64,000 bases of DNA from an uncultured Bacteroidales bacterium (GTDB lineage Bacteria; Bacteroidota; Bacteroidia; Bacteroidales; Paludibacteraceae), in the NCBI GenBank assembly GCA_902798385.1, contig CADBWK010000004.1, forward strand, positions 1-64,000. Reading direction: 5' to 3'. Below are positions 43,885-53,974 of this stretch, one piece after another. Positions within the stretch are counted from its first letter, which is position 1. Every line of letters starts with the position of its first letter. The translations under genes were made by a program, and so were the position numbers. The notes under the pieces are model-generated. The model saw only the letters and a list, made by a program, of their open reading frames with translations. It was not told the DNA's origin and made no database searches.

Positions 43885-44798
43885 TGAGTTTATTTTTAGC
43901 GATAGTAGTGAGCGCATCGATCGACTCGACGATGCTGATGCTGGGCGACCAGACCGCCATGCACCTCGAAGTGACGCACGACGCGTCCGAACAGGTGGTA
44001 TGGCCGGCGTTGGGCGAACAACTGCAAGACGGTATCGAGATCGTCGATCGCTCGGCGGTGGACACCACTACCCTGCCCGACGGGCGTGTGCAGTTGAAGC
44101 AGGACTTGATGCTGACGTCGTTTAAAGACAGCTTGTTCGCCATCGAACCGCTGTACGTGACGAGCGGCGAGGACACGTTCTGGACAGAACCGCTGGCGCT
44201 CAATGTGATTCAGCCGTTTGAGGTGGACAGCGCGAATGCCATCACCGATATCAAAGATATCGAGAAAGCCCCCATATGGTGGTGGGGCATCATCCGTTGG
44301 ATCCTCTTGGCGCTGGCTCTGGTCGGTGCAGGTGTAGGGGCTTACTACCTGTGGCGGTGGTACGAGAAGAACCGCAAGCCGGAAGAGGAAGAGATCAATC
44401 CGGAACTGTTGCGTCCTGCCGATGAGGTGGCCCTCGAGAAACTCGATGAGATCAAGGCGCAGAAGATCTGGAAAGACGGAAAAGTGAAGGAATATCAGAC
44501 GGATCTGACGGATGTTGTGCGCGAGTATATCGGTCGCCGTTTCGAGGTGCATAGCACAGAGAAGACGAGTGACGAGACGCTTCGTGAGATGAAACCGCTC
44601 ATCGAGAAAGACTTGTACGGACGGCTGAGTAAGATGCTGCAACTCGCTGATTTGGTGAAGTTTGCGAAATGGCACACCACGCCTGACGAGAACGAGAGCG
44701 CGTTGACCACGGCCTATGACTTTGTCAATGAGACGAAGATCGTCAATGATGCAAATGATGAAAATGATGGAAATGATGTTAAGGAGGAAGAAGTATGA
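43881..44798 (+). CDS. Bat-operon single-pass membrane protein
   Basis: 305 residues. A short hydrophobic N-terminus precedes a beta-rich domain (about 20-125), one strong membrane segment (IIRWILLALALVGAGVGAYYLW, near residue 140) and a charged cytoplasmic helical domain (NPELLRPADEVALEKLDEI onwards). It occupies the usual position of the unnamed protein between DUF58 and BatA. The tail VNDANDENDGND is coded by a 9-bp repeat of the kind found in lptD. Coupled by ATGA to genes on both sides. Confidence 0.85.
   Translation: MMSLFLAIVVSASIDSTMLMLGDQTAMHLEVTHDASEQVVWPALGEQLQDGIEIVDRSAVDTTTLPDGRVQLKQDLMLTSFKDSLFAIEPLYVTSGEDTFWTEPLALNVIQPFEVDSANAITDIKDIEKAPIWWWGIIRWILLALALVGAGVGAYYLWRWYEKNRKPEEEEINPELLRPADEVALEKLDEIKAQKIWKDGKVKEYQTDLTDVVREYIGRRFEVHSTEKTSDETLREMKPLIEKDLYGRLSKMLQLADLVKFAKWHTTPDENESALTTAYDFVNETKIVNDANDENDGNDVKEEEV
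44745..44780 (+). repeat. AATGATGNA 9-bp repeat coding an Asn-Asp-rich tail
   Basis: Four 9-bp units at the end of the membrane protein gene; same word family as 11513-11566 in lptD. Confidence 0.92.
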
Positions 44799-45781
44799 CA
44801 TTTGCTAATCCGGGATATTTGTTTTTATTGCTGCTGCTGATACCTATTATCGGCTGGTATGCGTACGAGTTGTGGAAGAGTGACGCGAGTGTGCAGATCT
44901 CGGACACTACGACCTTGGCGGCTCAGCCGAAGAGTTGGCGTATCTGGTTACTGCACGTGCCTTTTGCGCTGCGCGTAGCGGTGGTGACCTTGTTGAGTCT
45001 CGCCTTGGCACGCCCGCAGTTAACCAATCGTTGGTCATCGGAGAGCACCGAAGGTATCGACATCATGATGGCGCTCGATATATCGGGTACGATGCTGGCA
45101 GAAGACCTCAAACCCAACCGTCTGGAGGCGGCTAAGCAGGTAGCGTCGGACTTCGTGATAGCCCGTCCGAACGACCAGATAGGTCTTGTCGTTTTTGCGG
45201 GTGAGAGTTTCACGCAATGTCCGCTGACCACCGACCACGCGGTACTTGTTAACCTCTTCAAATCCGTCGAATACGGCATGATTGAGGACGGTACGGCGAT
45301 CGGTCTGGGTTTGGCGAATGCAGTCAACCGAATGAAAGACAGCGAGACGAAGAGTAAGGTGGTGATCCTGCTCACCGATGGTTCCAACAACCGCGGTGAC
45401 ATCGACCCGCAGACGGCAGCCGAGATCGCCAAGACCTTTGGGATACGCGTTTATACGGTAGGAGTCGGCAGTTACGGTCAGACCCGCGTGCCGGTGAACA
45501 CCCCTATGGGACGCCAGTACGTGACGATGGACTCGGAGTTCGACGAGGGCACATTACGCGGCATCGCCGAAGTGACCGGAGGTCAGTATTTCCGGGCAAC
45601 CGATAACGGCAGTCTGAAACGGATCTACGAGCAGATTGACCAATTGGAGAAGACCAAGTTACGTGTTCGCGAGTACTCCAAACACACGGAGAACTTCGCT
45701 CCGTTCCTGGTTGCCGCCCTACTCTGCTTGTTGTTGGAAGTGATTATTCGATATTTTGTAATTAGAACTATAGCGAATTGA
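44795..45781 (+). CDS. batA: BatA, VWA-domain membrane protein
   Basis: 328 residues. Two N-terminal hydrophobic segments (YLFLLLLLIPIIGWYAYEL and the region before the VWA domain) are followed by a VWA domain with a MIDAS-like DISGT (ALDISGTMLAEDLKPNRLEAAK), where the last Ser of the usual DxSxS is Thr. A C-terminal membrane helix (APFLVAALLCLLLEVIIRYFVI) closes the protein. Bat proteins were named for aerotolerance in Bacteroides fragilis, but their molecular role is unsettled. Confidence 0.93.
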   Translation: MTFANPGYLFLLLLLIPIIGWYAYELWKSDASVQISDTTTLAAQPKSWRIWLLHVPFALRVAVVTLLSLALARPQLTNRWSSESTEGIDIMMALDISGTMLAEDLKPNRLEAAKQVASDFVIARPNDQIGLVVFAGESFTQCPLTTDHAVLVNLFKSVEYGMIEDGTAIGLGLANAVNRMKDSETKSKVVILLTDGSNNRGDIDPQTAAEIAKTFGIRVYTVGVGSYGQTRVPVNTPMGRQYVTMDSEFDEGTLRGIAEVTGGQYFRATDNGSLKRIYEQIDQLEKTKLRVREYSKHTENFAPFLVAALLCLLLEVIIRYFVIRTIAN

Positions 45782-45782
45782 T

Positions 45783-47501
45783 ATGTTTCGTTTTGCAAAT
45801 ATAGAACTATTGTGGCTGCTGGCGACGATTCCGGTTTTTGTAGCAGCCTATTGGGCATATACCCGCCATAAACGCCGTCAGTTGGAGGCGTTCGGTGACG
45901 CGGAGTTGATGGAACAATTGATGCCGAATGCAAGTCGTGTTCGTCCGACCGTTAAGTTCAGTATCGTGATGGTAGCCTTGGCGTTGCTCATCATCGCTGC
46001 TGCCCGGCCGCAGTTCGGGCAGAGTGAGCGCACGGAGAAACGGCAAGGTATTGAGGCGATCGTGGCGCTGGATATATCGAACTCGATGTTGGCAGAAGAT
46101 GTCGCACCGAACCGTTTGGACCGCGCAAAACAGATGTTGAGCAAGTTGATGGACAACATGATCAACGATAAAGTGGGTCTGGTGGTTTTTGCCGGCGACG
46201 CGTTCGTACAACTGCCTATCACCTGTGACTACGTTTCGGCGAAGATGTTCCTTAACTCGATCAAGCCGGAGTTGATCAAGACACAAGGTACGGCGATCGG
46301 TCAGGCCTTGAGTACGAGTATCCGTTGCTTTGGAGAACAGAGTGAGGCAAGTCGGGCGATTATCCTGATCACCGATGGTGAGAACCACGAAGACGATGCG
46401 GTGGCTGTTGCCAAGCGTGCCAAAGAAATGGGCATTCAAGTGCTGGTAGTAGGTATCGGTAAACCCGAAGGTTCGCCGATCCCGATGCCGGGCACGAATA
46501 ACTTCCGCAAGGACCGCGAAGGCAATGTGGTGGTCAGCCGTCTGAACGAAGACATGTGCCGCGAGATTGCGCAAGCCGGCGGAGGTATCTACGTGCGTTG
46601 CGACAACACGAATACAGCCACCAAAGCCATCCAGAAAGAGTTGGATAAGTTGGCTACGCAAGAGATTGAGACGCAGGTGTTTACGGACTATAACGAGCAG
46701 TTCCAGAGCTTTGCGCTGATCGCGTTATTGCTGCTCGTCATTGATTTCTTTATCTTCAACCGTAAGAACAAATCGATCACCAAGATGGATATTTTCGGAG
46801 AACACCGCGTGCTGACGATCGCCCTGCTGTTGGTGAGCGTGAATACGTTCGCGCAGAAAGAAGCCGGTGATGTGCGGCGCGGTAACAAAGACTACCGTCA
46901 GCAGAACTACACCGAGGCCGAAGTGGACTATCGCCGCGCGCTGGAGACGAACAAGAACAGCTACGAGGCGCATTATAACTTAGGTGACGCGCTGTTCAAG
47001 CAGGACAAGTACGCGGACGCGCAGGCGGAGTTCGAGACGGCAGCGAAGATGCTGGACAAGAAGAAAGACAAAGAGCGTTACGCCAAGTCAATGCATAATA
47101 TCGGCAACTGCAATTACGCGCAACAGCAGTACGACAAAGCCGTTCAGGCGTATATGGAGTCCTTGCGCGCGAATCCGAAAGATAATGACACGCGTTATAA
47201 CCTGGTGAAGGCCATGGAGATGCTGCAGCAGCAACAGCAACAGCAACAGCAGCAACAGAACCAAGACCAGAAGCAGGATCAGGATCAGCAGCAACAGCAA
47301 GAACAACAACAGCAACAAGAGCAACAACAAGATCAGCAGCAGGAACAACAGCAGCAAGAGCAGCAACAGCAGAACGAAGACCAGATGGACAAAGAGACGG
47401 CAGAGCAGATCTTGCAGGCTTTGGAGCAGGACGAACAGGACACGCAGGAGAAACTGCAGCGGCAACAAGGTAAGAAACGTCGTGTAGAAAAAGAATGGTA
47501 G
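45783..47501 (+). CDS. batB: BatB-BatC fusion: VWA protein fused to TPR protein
   Basis: 572 residues in one frame. Residues 1-330 are BatB: two membrane segments, a VWA domain with MIDAS DISNS and a final membrane helix (FALIALLLLVIDFFIF). Residues of about 335-572 are BatC: a signal-like segment (MDIFGEHRVLTIALLLVSVNTFAQ), TPR units (YRQQNYTEAEVDYRRALETN, YEAHYNLGDALFKQ and YDKAVQAYMESLRANP) and a Gln-rich stretch (about 481-536). BatB and BatC are usually separate; here no stop separates them. An internal ATG (46785) could still give free BatC. Confidence 0.88.
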   Translation: MFRFANIELLWLLATIPVFVAAYWAYTRHKRRQLEAFGDAELMEQLMPNASRVRPTVKFSIVMVALALLIIAAARPQFGQSERTEKRQGIEAIVALDISNSMLAEDVAPNRLDRAKQMLSKLMDNMINDKVGLVVFAGDAFVQLPITCDYVSAKMFLNSIKPELIKTQGTAIGQALSTSIRCFGEQSEASRAIILITDGENHEDDAVAVAKRAKEMGIQVLVVGIGKPEGSPIPMPGTNNFRKDREGNVVVSRLNEDMCREIAQAGGGIYVRCDNTNTATKAIQKELDKLATQEIETQVFTDYNEQFQSFALIALLLLVIDFFIFNRKNKSITKMDIFGEHRVLTIALLLVSVNTFAQKEAGDVRRGNKDYRQQNYTEAEVDYRRALETNKNSYEAHYNLGDALFKQDKYADAQAEFETAAKMLDKKKDKERYAKSMHNIGNCNYAQQQYDKAVQAYMESLRANPKDNDTRYNLVKAMEMLQQQQQQQQQQQNQDQKQDQDQQQQQEQQQQQEQQQDQQQEQQQQEQQQQNEDQMDKETAEQILQALEQDEQDTQEKLQRQQGKKRRVEKEW

Positions 47502-47502
47502 T

Positions 47503-49350
47503 ATGAAAAGACAATTATCGATATTTATTCTCCTTATCGGCATCGCGTTAGGCGCGTTTGCCGATGAGGTCGTTTTTAGAGCGCAAGCGCCGAAACAGGT
47601 TGTGGTCGGACGTCCGTTCCAGATCACGTACACGGTCAATCAACGCAGTCGCGATCTGCGTGCACCGGAGTTCACGGACTTTGATGTACTGAGCGGACCG
47701 TACACGAGCACGAGTAGCAGCACGTCGTTTGTGAACGGCAAGCGTACGTCGTCGTTCGAGCAGACCTACACCTACATGCTCATGGCGCAGCGTGCGGGCA
47801 CGTTCACGATCAATCCGGCGACGGTGAAGGTGGACGGCGAGAACGTGCAGTCCAACGGTGTACGGATCGAGGTATTGCCGGAAGATCAGCCGCAACAGCA
47901 GAGCAGTCAGGCCAGTCAATCGAGTCAGACCAGACAATCGAGTTCTTCCGGTCAGTCCGGTCAGGCTTCCTCGGAGAATATCTTCGTGCGCACGATTGCC
48001 AGCAAAACGAAGGTGCACGAGCAAGAAGCGCTGATGATCACGTACAAGCTCTATTTCGCGAACGTGGATGTGGCGCAGTTGACCAACAACACCAAGTTAC
48101 CGGAGTTCACGGGCTTCTTGAAGCAAGATCTGGAGCAAGGTGAGATCCAGACGGAGTTGGAGCATTACAACGGTCGTAACTACCAAACGGCAGTGCTCTA
48201 CCGCACGATTCTGTATCCGCAACACTCGGGTGATATAGCGATTGATCCGGCTAAGTTCGAGGCTGTGCTGCGCGTGCAGACCCAACAGCGGGCACGATCG
48301 ATCTTCGATGATTTCTTCGGCAGTTATACGAACGTAACGAAGATGCTCACCGCCCCGGGTGTGACCATTCATGTAAGTGGGCTTCCAAGCGGTAAACCGG
48401 CTGGTTTCAGCGGAGGTGTCGGTAAGTTCACCTTGACGCCGAGTATCAGCCAGACAGAGTTGCAAGCCAATGAGGCAGTAACGATTAAGTTAGATATCTC
48501 GGGTTCGGGAAATATGAAACTCATCAAGACGCCGGCTATCGATTGGCCGGAAGGTTTTGAGCCCTACGATCCGAAGGTGACCAATAACTTCAAGACCACC
48601 ACTTCGGGTGTGAGCGGCACGAAGTCGATTGAGTACCTCGCTATCCCGCGCAGCGCCGGTGAATACACCATTCCTGCGGTGAAGTTCAGTTATTTCGACA
48701 TCGACGAGAAAGCCTATAAGACGCTGAGCACGCCCGAATATACCATTCGCGTGAAACGCGGTGCGGGTACTAACTCCGACAAAGGCGAAGAGGCGGTCGT
48801 GGTGAACTACACGCAGAAAGAGGACATCAAGCAACTCGGTACGGATATCCGCTATATCGATACAAAGGGAGTCGATAGTCGAAAGTCAAAAGTCGAAAGC
48901 ATTAATACAGACCTGATTTGGCTGTGGTATGTAGTACCTCTGTTATTGGCAATTATTCTTCTTATTATTCTGCGCAAGCAGATTAAGGAAGCATCCGACC
49001 TGACGCGCATGAAATACAAACGTGCGAACAAGGTAGCACAGAAGCGTCTGAAAGCAGCTGCAGCGGCACTGAAAGCCAATGACAAAGAAGCCTTCTACGC
49101 GGCTATCGAGAGCGCTGCATGGACGTATCTGAGTGACCGTCTGAGTATTCCGACAGCGGAGCTAAATAAGGATAACATCGCCTCGATTTTGGCACAGAAA
49201 GGTGTGAGTGAAGCCCTTATCAAGGACGTTAAGGATGTACTGAGTACGGCGGAGTTTGCGCGCTACGCGCCGACGACCGATCACGGAATGGACGACCTGT
49301 ATACAGCAACCACGAATTTGATTAATAACCTCGAAGATCAGAAGATATGA
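47503..49350 (+). CDS. batD: BatD, protein with immunoglobulin-like domains
   Basis: 615 residues. A signal peptide (LLIGIALGAFA) precedes several BatD beta-sandwich domains (VVGRPFQITYTVNQRSRDLRAP, later FSGGVGKFTLTP and DISGSGNMKLIKTPAIDWP). A Ser/Gln-rich linker lies at about 128-160. A membrane helix (LWYVVPLLLAIILLIIL, near 475) and a cytoplasmic helical tail end the protein. A repeat (48869-48899) codes VDSRKSKVES just before the membrane helix. Coupled by ATGA to batE. Confidence 0.93.
   Translation: MKRQLSIFILLIGIALGAFADEVVFRAQAPKQVVVGRPFQITYTVNQRSRDLRAPEFTDFDVLSGPYTSTSSSTSFVNGKRTSSFEQTYTYMLMAQRAGTFTINPATVKVDGENVQSNGVRIEVLPEDQPQQQSSQASQSSQTRQSSSSGQSGQASSENIFVRTIASKTKVHEQEALMITYKLYFANVDVAQLTNNTKLPEFTGFLKQDLEQGEIQTELEHYNGRNYQTAVLYRTILYPQHSGDIAIDPAKFEAVLRVQTQQRARSIFDDFFGSYTNVTKMLTAPGVTIHVSGLPSGKPAGFSGGVGKFTLTPSISQTELQANEAVTIKLDISGSGNMKLIKTPAIDWPEGFEPYDPKVTNNFKTTTSGVSGTKSIEYLAIPRSAGEYTIPAVKFSYFDIDEKAYKTLSTPEYTIRVKRGAGTNSDKGEEAVVVNYTQKEDIKQLGTDIRYIDTKGVDSRKSKVESINTDLIWLWYVVPLLLAIILLIILRKQIKEASDLTRMKYKRANKVAQKRLKAAAAALKANDKEAFYAAIESAAWTYLSDRLSIPTAELNKDNIASILAQKGVSEALIKDVKDVLSTAEFARYAPTTDHGMDDLYTATTNLINNLEDQKI
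48869..48899 (+). repeat. AGTCGAAAGTCAAAAGTCG repeat, in frame in batD
   Basis: The words GTCGATA, GTCGAAA, GTCAAAA and GTCGAAAG code VDSRKSKVES. Confidence 0.9.
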
Positions 49351-50084
49351 AACGGTTTATAATTTGTAATTTATTATTGGTCATTTGTCATTTGACCTTT
49401 GCGCAGAGCGAGTTTGATGTAGCGAACGCCGCATATGCCGACGGGCGCTATGAAGAGGCTGCAGCGGGCTATGAGGCGTTGCTGGCAGAAGGACCGAACG
49501 CTACGCTGTATTATAATTTAGGTAACGCGCGCTTTAAGCAGGGCGAGTTGGCGCAGGCCATCTTGAACTACGAGCGGGCACTGCGTCTGGAGCCGAATCA
49601 CAAGGACGCGCAGTATAACTTGGCGTTTGCGCAAAGTAAGATCACGGATAATATCGTAGAGCAGGATTTCTTCCTTTCTACATGGGCAAGGACGGTGCGT
49701 AACAGTCTGCGCGAACAAACGTGGTTGGTGCTCTCTATCAGCCTGTTTATGCTGGGCTTGATCGGTATCCTACTCTTCTTGTTAGGACGCGAGCCTTGGC
49801 TGCGTAAGACGGCTTTTCATGTGGCATGGTTAGCCCTACTCTTCTCGCTGATCGCGGGTCTTAATGCGGCATCGCTGCATCAAAGAGACACCCTGCGCAA
49901 TGAAGCTATCATCACACAGGGTGTCGTTAATGCGAAGTCTTCGCCTGACCGTTCAGGTACGGACCTCTTCACCGTTCACGAGGGCACCAAAGTGACCATC
50001 CGCGAGACTATTGGCGAGTGGTCGAACGTTCGCGTTGGCCAGAACGAGGGCTGGATTCGGTCTTCGTGCCTTGAGAGGATCTAG
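49347..50084 (+). CDS. batE: BatE, TPR and SH3-domain protein
   Basis: 245 residues. The signal peptide (FIICNLLLVICHLTFA) is itself coded by repeat words (AATTTGTAAT, TGGTCATTTGTCATTTG; 49358-49397). TPR units follow (VANAAYADGRYEEAAAGYEALL and YYNLGNARFKQGELAQAILNYERAL), then two membrane segments (about 130-180) and a C-terminal SH3b-like domain (VNAKSSPDRSGTDLFTVHEGTKV). It ends the moxR-bat unit and overlaps the convergent lipoprotein gene by 77 bp. Confidence 0.92.
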   Translation: MKRFIICNLLLVICHLTFAQSEFDVANAAYADGRYEEAAAGYEALLAEGPNATLYYNLGNARFKQGELAQAILNYERALRLEPNHKDAQYNLAFAQSKITDNIVEQDFFLSTWARTVRNSLREQTWLVLSISLFMLGLIGILLFLLGREPWLRKTAFHVAWLALLFSLIAGLNAASLHQRDTLRNEAIITQGVVNAKSSPDRSGTDLFTVHEGTKVTIRETIGEWSNVRVGQNEGWIRSSCLERI

Positions 50085-51291
50085 AAGAGCCGGAATTCTG
50101 CGAAGCGGAAGTGCTCGTAGAGCGCGTTGAGGTGCTCGTGGATCTAGTCGATCCGGACGAACTCTCACGTTTAACAGTAGTTGTACGACCTGTTTCATCG
50201 GTAGTTTTTACCGTGGTACGGGTCGTACCGCTTTTATTTACGCGGGTATTGACCGAGGTACTCGGCTGACGCGTAGAGCTCGTTGCAGGCTTCGTCGTAG
50301 TTGTGGATCTGGTCGAGCCGGATTGACTAGTAGAACTAGATGCAGTAGACTGACTAGTTGTAGTCGTGGATCGAGTCGAACCAGATTGGCTGGCCGTCGT
50401 AGTGGTTGCTCTGGTCGAACTCTTCTCTACCTCCGTACGCAGTTGACCGGCATTACGTACGCTGACACCTGACTGCGAAGCAGCACTTGTCACGCGACGC
50501 TCAAACGATTTATCCGGATACGCTACCTGGTAGTCATTGCGGCTGTTGGATTTGGTTATCTCCGTGTAACCGCTGTAATGCGGTTGTTGCGGATAGTCGC
50601 AGTGATGGCAGTAATGATGGTTCGTCATGTAGGTATTGACGTACGCCTGATAGTGATTCAGATAGATCGGCTTCGGCTGCGTGTAGTACGAAGGGAAGGA
50701 ACCGTAGTAGTACGGGGACGACCAGCACGCGTAGTTCGAGCGACCATAGACATCCCACATCGGCGGACGCTTGACGAAGACCGGACGAACGATGTAGTTG
50801 TAGCCGTACAGATAACGATCACCGATGACCTCAACATAGAGAACATCCGGACGGTGCTCCGCGATAAGCGTAGCTACGTCTTGGAACATACCCGGCGCCA
50901 GGCACGCCTGAATCAGCAGGGCATGATACGAACCACGGTAGGTCTCAATCACGCGCAGGTAATCGATCCAACCGTCGTGGTTGAGATCGAGGTTGTTGAT
51001 CATGTACCGGCTCGAGTTGATGATCTGCTCGAACTCCTTAACCGAACGACTCTCGGCGAAAGCCGCAGCCACCGCATTGAGGTCGAGATAAAAACACGGA
51101 TCGGTGTTGTAGTTCGTTACCGTGAACGTAGAGACGGTCGTTACCTTCGGCGACGGTGTCGTCACTTGGGTCGTATAGACGGTCTGTACCGGCGCCACCG
51201 GCTTAGCGGTCGGCACTTCGGTATAGATGCGTGCTACCCAACAACTGGTCATGCTTAAGCCCACAAGGGCTAATAATGCTATTTTTTTCAT
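50008..51291 (-). CDS. Lipoprotein with EF-hand-like loop and Ser/Thr/Arg-rich tail
   Basis: 427 residues. Lipoprotein signal with Cys in SMTSCW. The middle (about 70-165) carries a calcium-binding-like loop, LDLNHDGWIDYLRV, and a hydrophobic alpha/beta stretch (YVEVIGDRYLYGYNYIVRP). The C-terminal 170 residues are low-complexity Ser/Thr/Arg (units such as SQSGSTRSTTTT). No family is recognised for the whole; a dockerin-like or EF-hand domain is only suggested by the loop. It starts 4 bp after infB and is probably cotranscribed with it. Confidence 0.75.
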   Translation of the reverse strand: MKKIALLALVGLSMTSCWVARIYTEVPTAKPVAPVQTVYTTQVTTPSPKVTTVSTFTVTNYNTDPCFYLDLNAVAAAFAESRSVKEFEQIINSSRYMINNLDLNHDGWIDYLRVIETYRGSYHALLIQACLAPGMFQDVATLIAEHRPDVLYVEVIGDRYLYGYNYIVRPVFVKRPPMWDVYGRSNYACWSSPYYYGSFPSYYTQPKPIYLNHYQAYVNTYMTNHHYCHHCDYPQQPHYSGYTEITKSNSRNDYQVAYPDKSFERRVTSAASQSGVSVRNAGQLRTEVEKSSTRATTTTASQSGSTRSTTTTSQSTASSSTSQSGSTRSTTTTKPATSSTRQPSTSVNTRVNKSGTTRTTVKTTDETGRTTTVKRESSSGSTRSTSTSTRSTSTSASQNSGSSRSSQGTKTESSPRSGQRERSTTRQ

Positions 51292-51295
51292 ATGA

Positions 51296-53893
51296 TTACA
51301 GTGTTTTAGCTACTTCGATTTCTTCGAATGCCTCGAGGACATCGCCCTCTTTGAGGTCGTCATATGCCTTGAGACTCAAACCGCACTCGGTGTTCACACC
51401 GGCCTCCTTGATATCGTCCTTGACGTGCTTGAGGGATGCGAGTTCAGCGGTCTTGATCACGATACCGTCACGAATGACGCGTACCTTGTTACCGCGTTTG
51501 ATCTTACCCTCACGCACAATACAACCGGCGATCGTACCGACTTTCGAGATATGGAAGGTCTGGAGTACTTCGAGCGTTGCCGTTACTTCTTCCTTCACCT
51601 CCGGCGCCAACATACCTTCCATGGCCGCCTTGACCTCGTTGATAGCATCGTAGATGATGGAGTAGATACGGATATCCACTTCTTCGGTCTCCGCCATGCG
51701 GCGTGCTGTACCGGTAGGACGTACATTGAAGCCGACGATGATCGCATCCGAAGCCGCAGCCAGCATCACATCGCTGTCGGAGATAGCACCGACGGCGCCG
51801 TGGATGACATTGACCTGGATATTCTCCGTTGAGAGCTTGATGAGCGAGTCCTTGATAGCCTCCACAGATCCGTCCACGTCGGCCTTAACGATGATGTTCA
51901 GTTCCTTGAAGTCACCGATAGCCAGACGACGACCGATCTCTTCGAGACCCACATGTTTCTTCGTGCGGATGGACTGCTCACGTTGCAGCTGTTCCCGTTT
52001 GTTCGCAATCTCACGTGCCTCTTGCTCGGTCGGCAGTACATTGAACTCGTCACCGGCCTGCGGTGCACCGTTCAGACCGAGGATCGAACACGGCTCGCCC
52101 GGATGAACCTCGGTGATACGCTGACCACGCTCATTGAACATCGCTTTGATACGTCCGTGGAACGTTCCTGCCAGCACGATATCGCCCATGTGAAGCGTTC
52201 CGTCTTGCACGAGCAGCGTAGCTACATAACCACGACCCTTGTCGAGCGAAGACTCGATGACCGAACCTTTCGCACGGCGTTTGGGGTTGGCCTTGAGATC
52301 CAACATCTCGGCTTCCAGGAGCACTTTCTCCAAGAGCTCATAGACACCAGTTCCTTTCTTCGCGGAGATCTCCTGACACTGGTATTTACCACCCCAATCC
52401 TCTACGAGGATGTTCATATTGGATAACTGCTCACGAATCTTATCGGGGTTAGCGCCCGGCTTATCCACTTTGTTGATGGCGAATACCATCGGTACACCGG
52501 CCGCCTGGGCGTGGTTGATAGCCTCGATCGTCTGCGGCATGACCGCATCGTCAGCAGCGATGATGATGATCGCTATATCTGTCACTTTCGCACCACGAGC
52601 ACGCATAGCGGTGAAGGCCGCGTGACCCGGGGTATCCAAGAAAGTGATATGCTGTCCGTTCTTGAGTTTGACGTTGTACGCACCGATGTGCTGCGTGATA
52701 CCACCTGCCTCACCGGCAATCACGTTCGCATTGCGGATGTGGTCCAAGAGCGATGTCTTACCGTGATCGACGTGACCCATGACGGTGATGATCGGGCAGC
52801 GCGGCTCGATGTCCTCGTCGTTGATCACCTCATCGGCGTTGATCTCATCGGCCACGTGCGCAGATACATATTCGGTCGAGAAACCAAACTCTTCGGCCAC
52901 GAGATTGATGGTCTCGGCATCGAGACGCTGGTTGATGGACACGAACAGTCCAAGCGACATACAGGTTCCGATGATCTTGTTCACCGGCACATTCATCATG
53001 ACAGCCAGGTCATTCGCGGTCACGAACTCGGTCAGTTTGAGCACTTTGGATTGCTCCTGTGCCTCCATGATCTCGAGTTCGTGCTTCTCGCGTTCCTGCT
53101 CACGACGCTCGCGTTTGTACTTGGAGGTATTCGATTTGTTCTGCTTCTGTTGGAGGCGGCTGAGCGTCTCTTTCAGTGCTTTATCTACCTCTTCCTGCGT
53201 TGCCTCGCGGGGTTTGGAACTCTTGTTCTTCTTGCTGACCTGATTGCGTTTGTCGTTCGGATCAACCTTGGCTGCATTGGACTTGATACGTTCGCGTTTA
53301 CGCTTCTCTGCAGCCGCTTGTTGCTGTGCCTGCTGAGCCGCCTGACGCTCTTCGCGTTCTTTGCGTTTCTGCTCTTTGGTCTTCTTCGCCGGGCGAGTCG
53401 AAGTGTCAATAGAATCGAGGTCGATCTTGCCGATGACCTTGGGGCCTTTGACGGGCTCTTCTTGGACAGGAGCAGCTTTCGGAGCGGGTTTGGGTTCTTC
53501 GCTCTTAGCGGTTTCTGCAGCTTTCTTGGCAGCTGCCTCTGCAGCTGCCTTAGCCTCTTCCGCAGCCTTACGCTCAGCCTCACGTTTGGCAGCCTCAGCA
53601 GCTGCTTTCTTAGCTGCCTCTTCCTCTGCCGCACGACGAGCCGCCTCTTCGGCCGCAGCCTTTGCTGCCTTCTCCGCTTCGTCGCGTGCCGCACGTTCTG
53701 CAGCCTGACGGTCTGCTTCTATCTTAGTTGCCAAGTCTTTGCTGAACTCTTTGGCTAAGCGCAGATACAGATCATCATCGATACGTACGTTAGGGTCCGA
53801 CTCGATTGTAATACCGTTCTTCTCGCACCAAGCGGTGAGAGTTGCCATACCGATATTCAGTTCTTTACATGCTTTAATTAACTTTATTGCCAT
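51296..53893 (-). CDS. infB: Translation initiation factor IF-2
   Basis: 865 residues. An N-terminal helical IF2_N domain ([20 protein letters not shown]) is followed by a long Ala/Lys/Glu-rich linker (about 55-270). The G domain carries [15 protein letters not shown] (near 370), DTPGH and NKVDK. Domains II-IV reach the end. IF-2 brings initiator tRNA to the ribosome. I chose the ATG at 53893; the ATG at 53899 adds two residues. The linker length is within the family range. It lies downstream of rimP and nusA, the usual order. Confidence 0.96.
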   Translation of the reverse strand: MAIKLIKACKELNIGMATLTAWCEKNGITIESDPNVRIDDDLYLRLAKEFSKDLATKIEADRQAAERAARDEAEKAAKAAAEEAARRAAEEEAAKKAAAEAAKREAERKAAEEAKAAAEAAAKKAAETAKSEEPKPAPKAAPVQEEPVKGPKVIGKIDLDSIDTSTRPAKKTKEQKRKEREERQAAQQAQQQAAAEKRKRERIKSNAAKVDPNDKRNQVSKKNKSSKPREATQEEVDKALKETLSRLQQKQNKSNTSKYKRERREQEREKHELEIMEAQEQSKVLKLTEFVTANDLAVMMNVPVNKIIGTCMSLGLFVSINQRLDAETINLVAEEFGFSTEYVSAHVADEINADEVINDEDIEPRCPIITVMGHVDHGKTSLLDHIRNANVIAGEAGGITQHIGAYNVKLKNGQHITFLDTPGHAAFTAMRARGAKVTDIAIIIIAADDAVMPQTIEAINHAQAAGVPMVFAINKVDKPGANPDKIREQLSNMNILVEDWGGKYQCQEISAKKGTGVYELLEKVLLEAEMLDLKANPKRRAKGSVIESSLDKGRGYVATLLVQDGTLHMGDIVLAGTFHGRIKAMFNERGQRITEVHPGEPCSILGLNGAPQAGDEFNVLPTEQEAREIANKREQLQREQSIRTKKHVGLEEIGRRLAIGDFKELNIIVKADVDGSVEAIKDSLIKLSTENIQVNVIHGAVGAISDSDVMLAAASDAIIVGFNVRPTGTARRMAETEEVDIRIYSIIYDAINEVKAAMEGMLAPEVKEEVTATLEVLQTFHISKVGTIAGCIVREGKIKRGNKVRVIRDGIVIKTAELASLKHVKDDIKEAGVNTECGLSLKAYDDLKEGDVLEAFEEIEVAKTL

Positions 53894-53944
53894 ACGCATG
53901 CGGCGTTGTTTAGAAAACGCTTTCTCGGTGTCGAGCGTTCTCGA

Positions 53945-53961
53945 CCTCGCGCCGCGCGAGG
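53945..53961 (-). other. GC-rich hairpin in the nusA-infB gap
   Basis: CCTCGCGCCGCGCGAGG forms a 7-bp perfect stem with a 3-base loop, 52 bases before the infB start. A short run of T is not adjacent in the right place, so it is not a clear terminator; a processing or control structure is possible. Confidence 0.6.
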
Positions 53962-53974
53962 GTTTTATGGTTAA

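Noticed and set aside
47088-47639. Minus-strand frame with a poly-Leu run
   Set aside because: Antisense of the Gln-rich run in the BatB-BatC gene.
52511-53758. 415-codon plus-strand frame opposite infB, with Leu/Phe-rich apparent membrane segments
   Set aside because: It is the antisense of the Ala/Lys-rich IF-2 linker; the hydrophobic look is an artefact.
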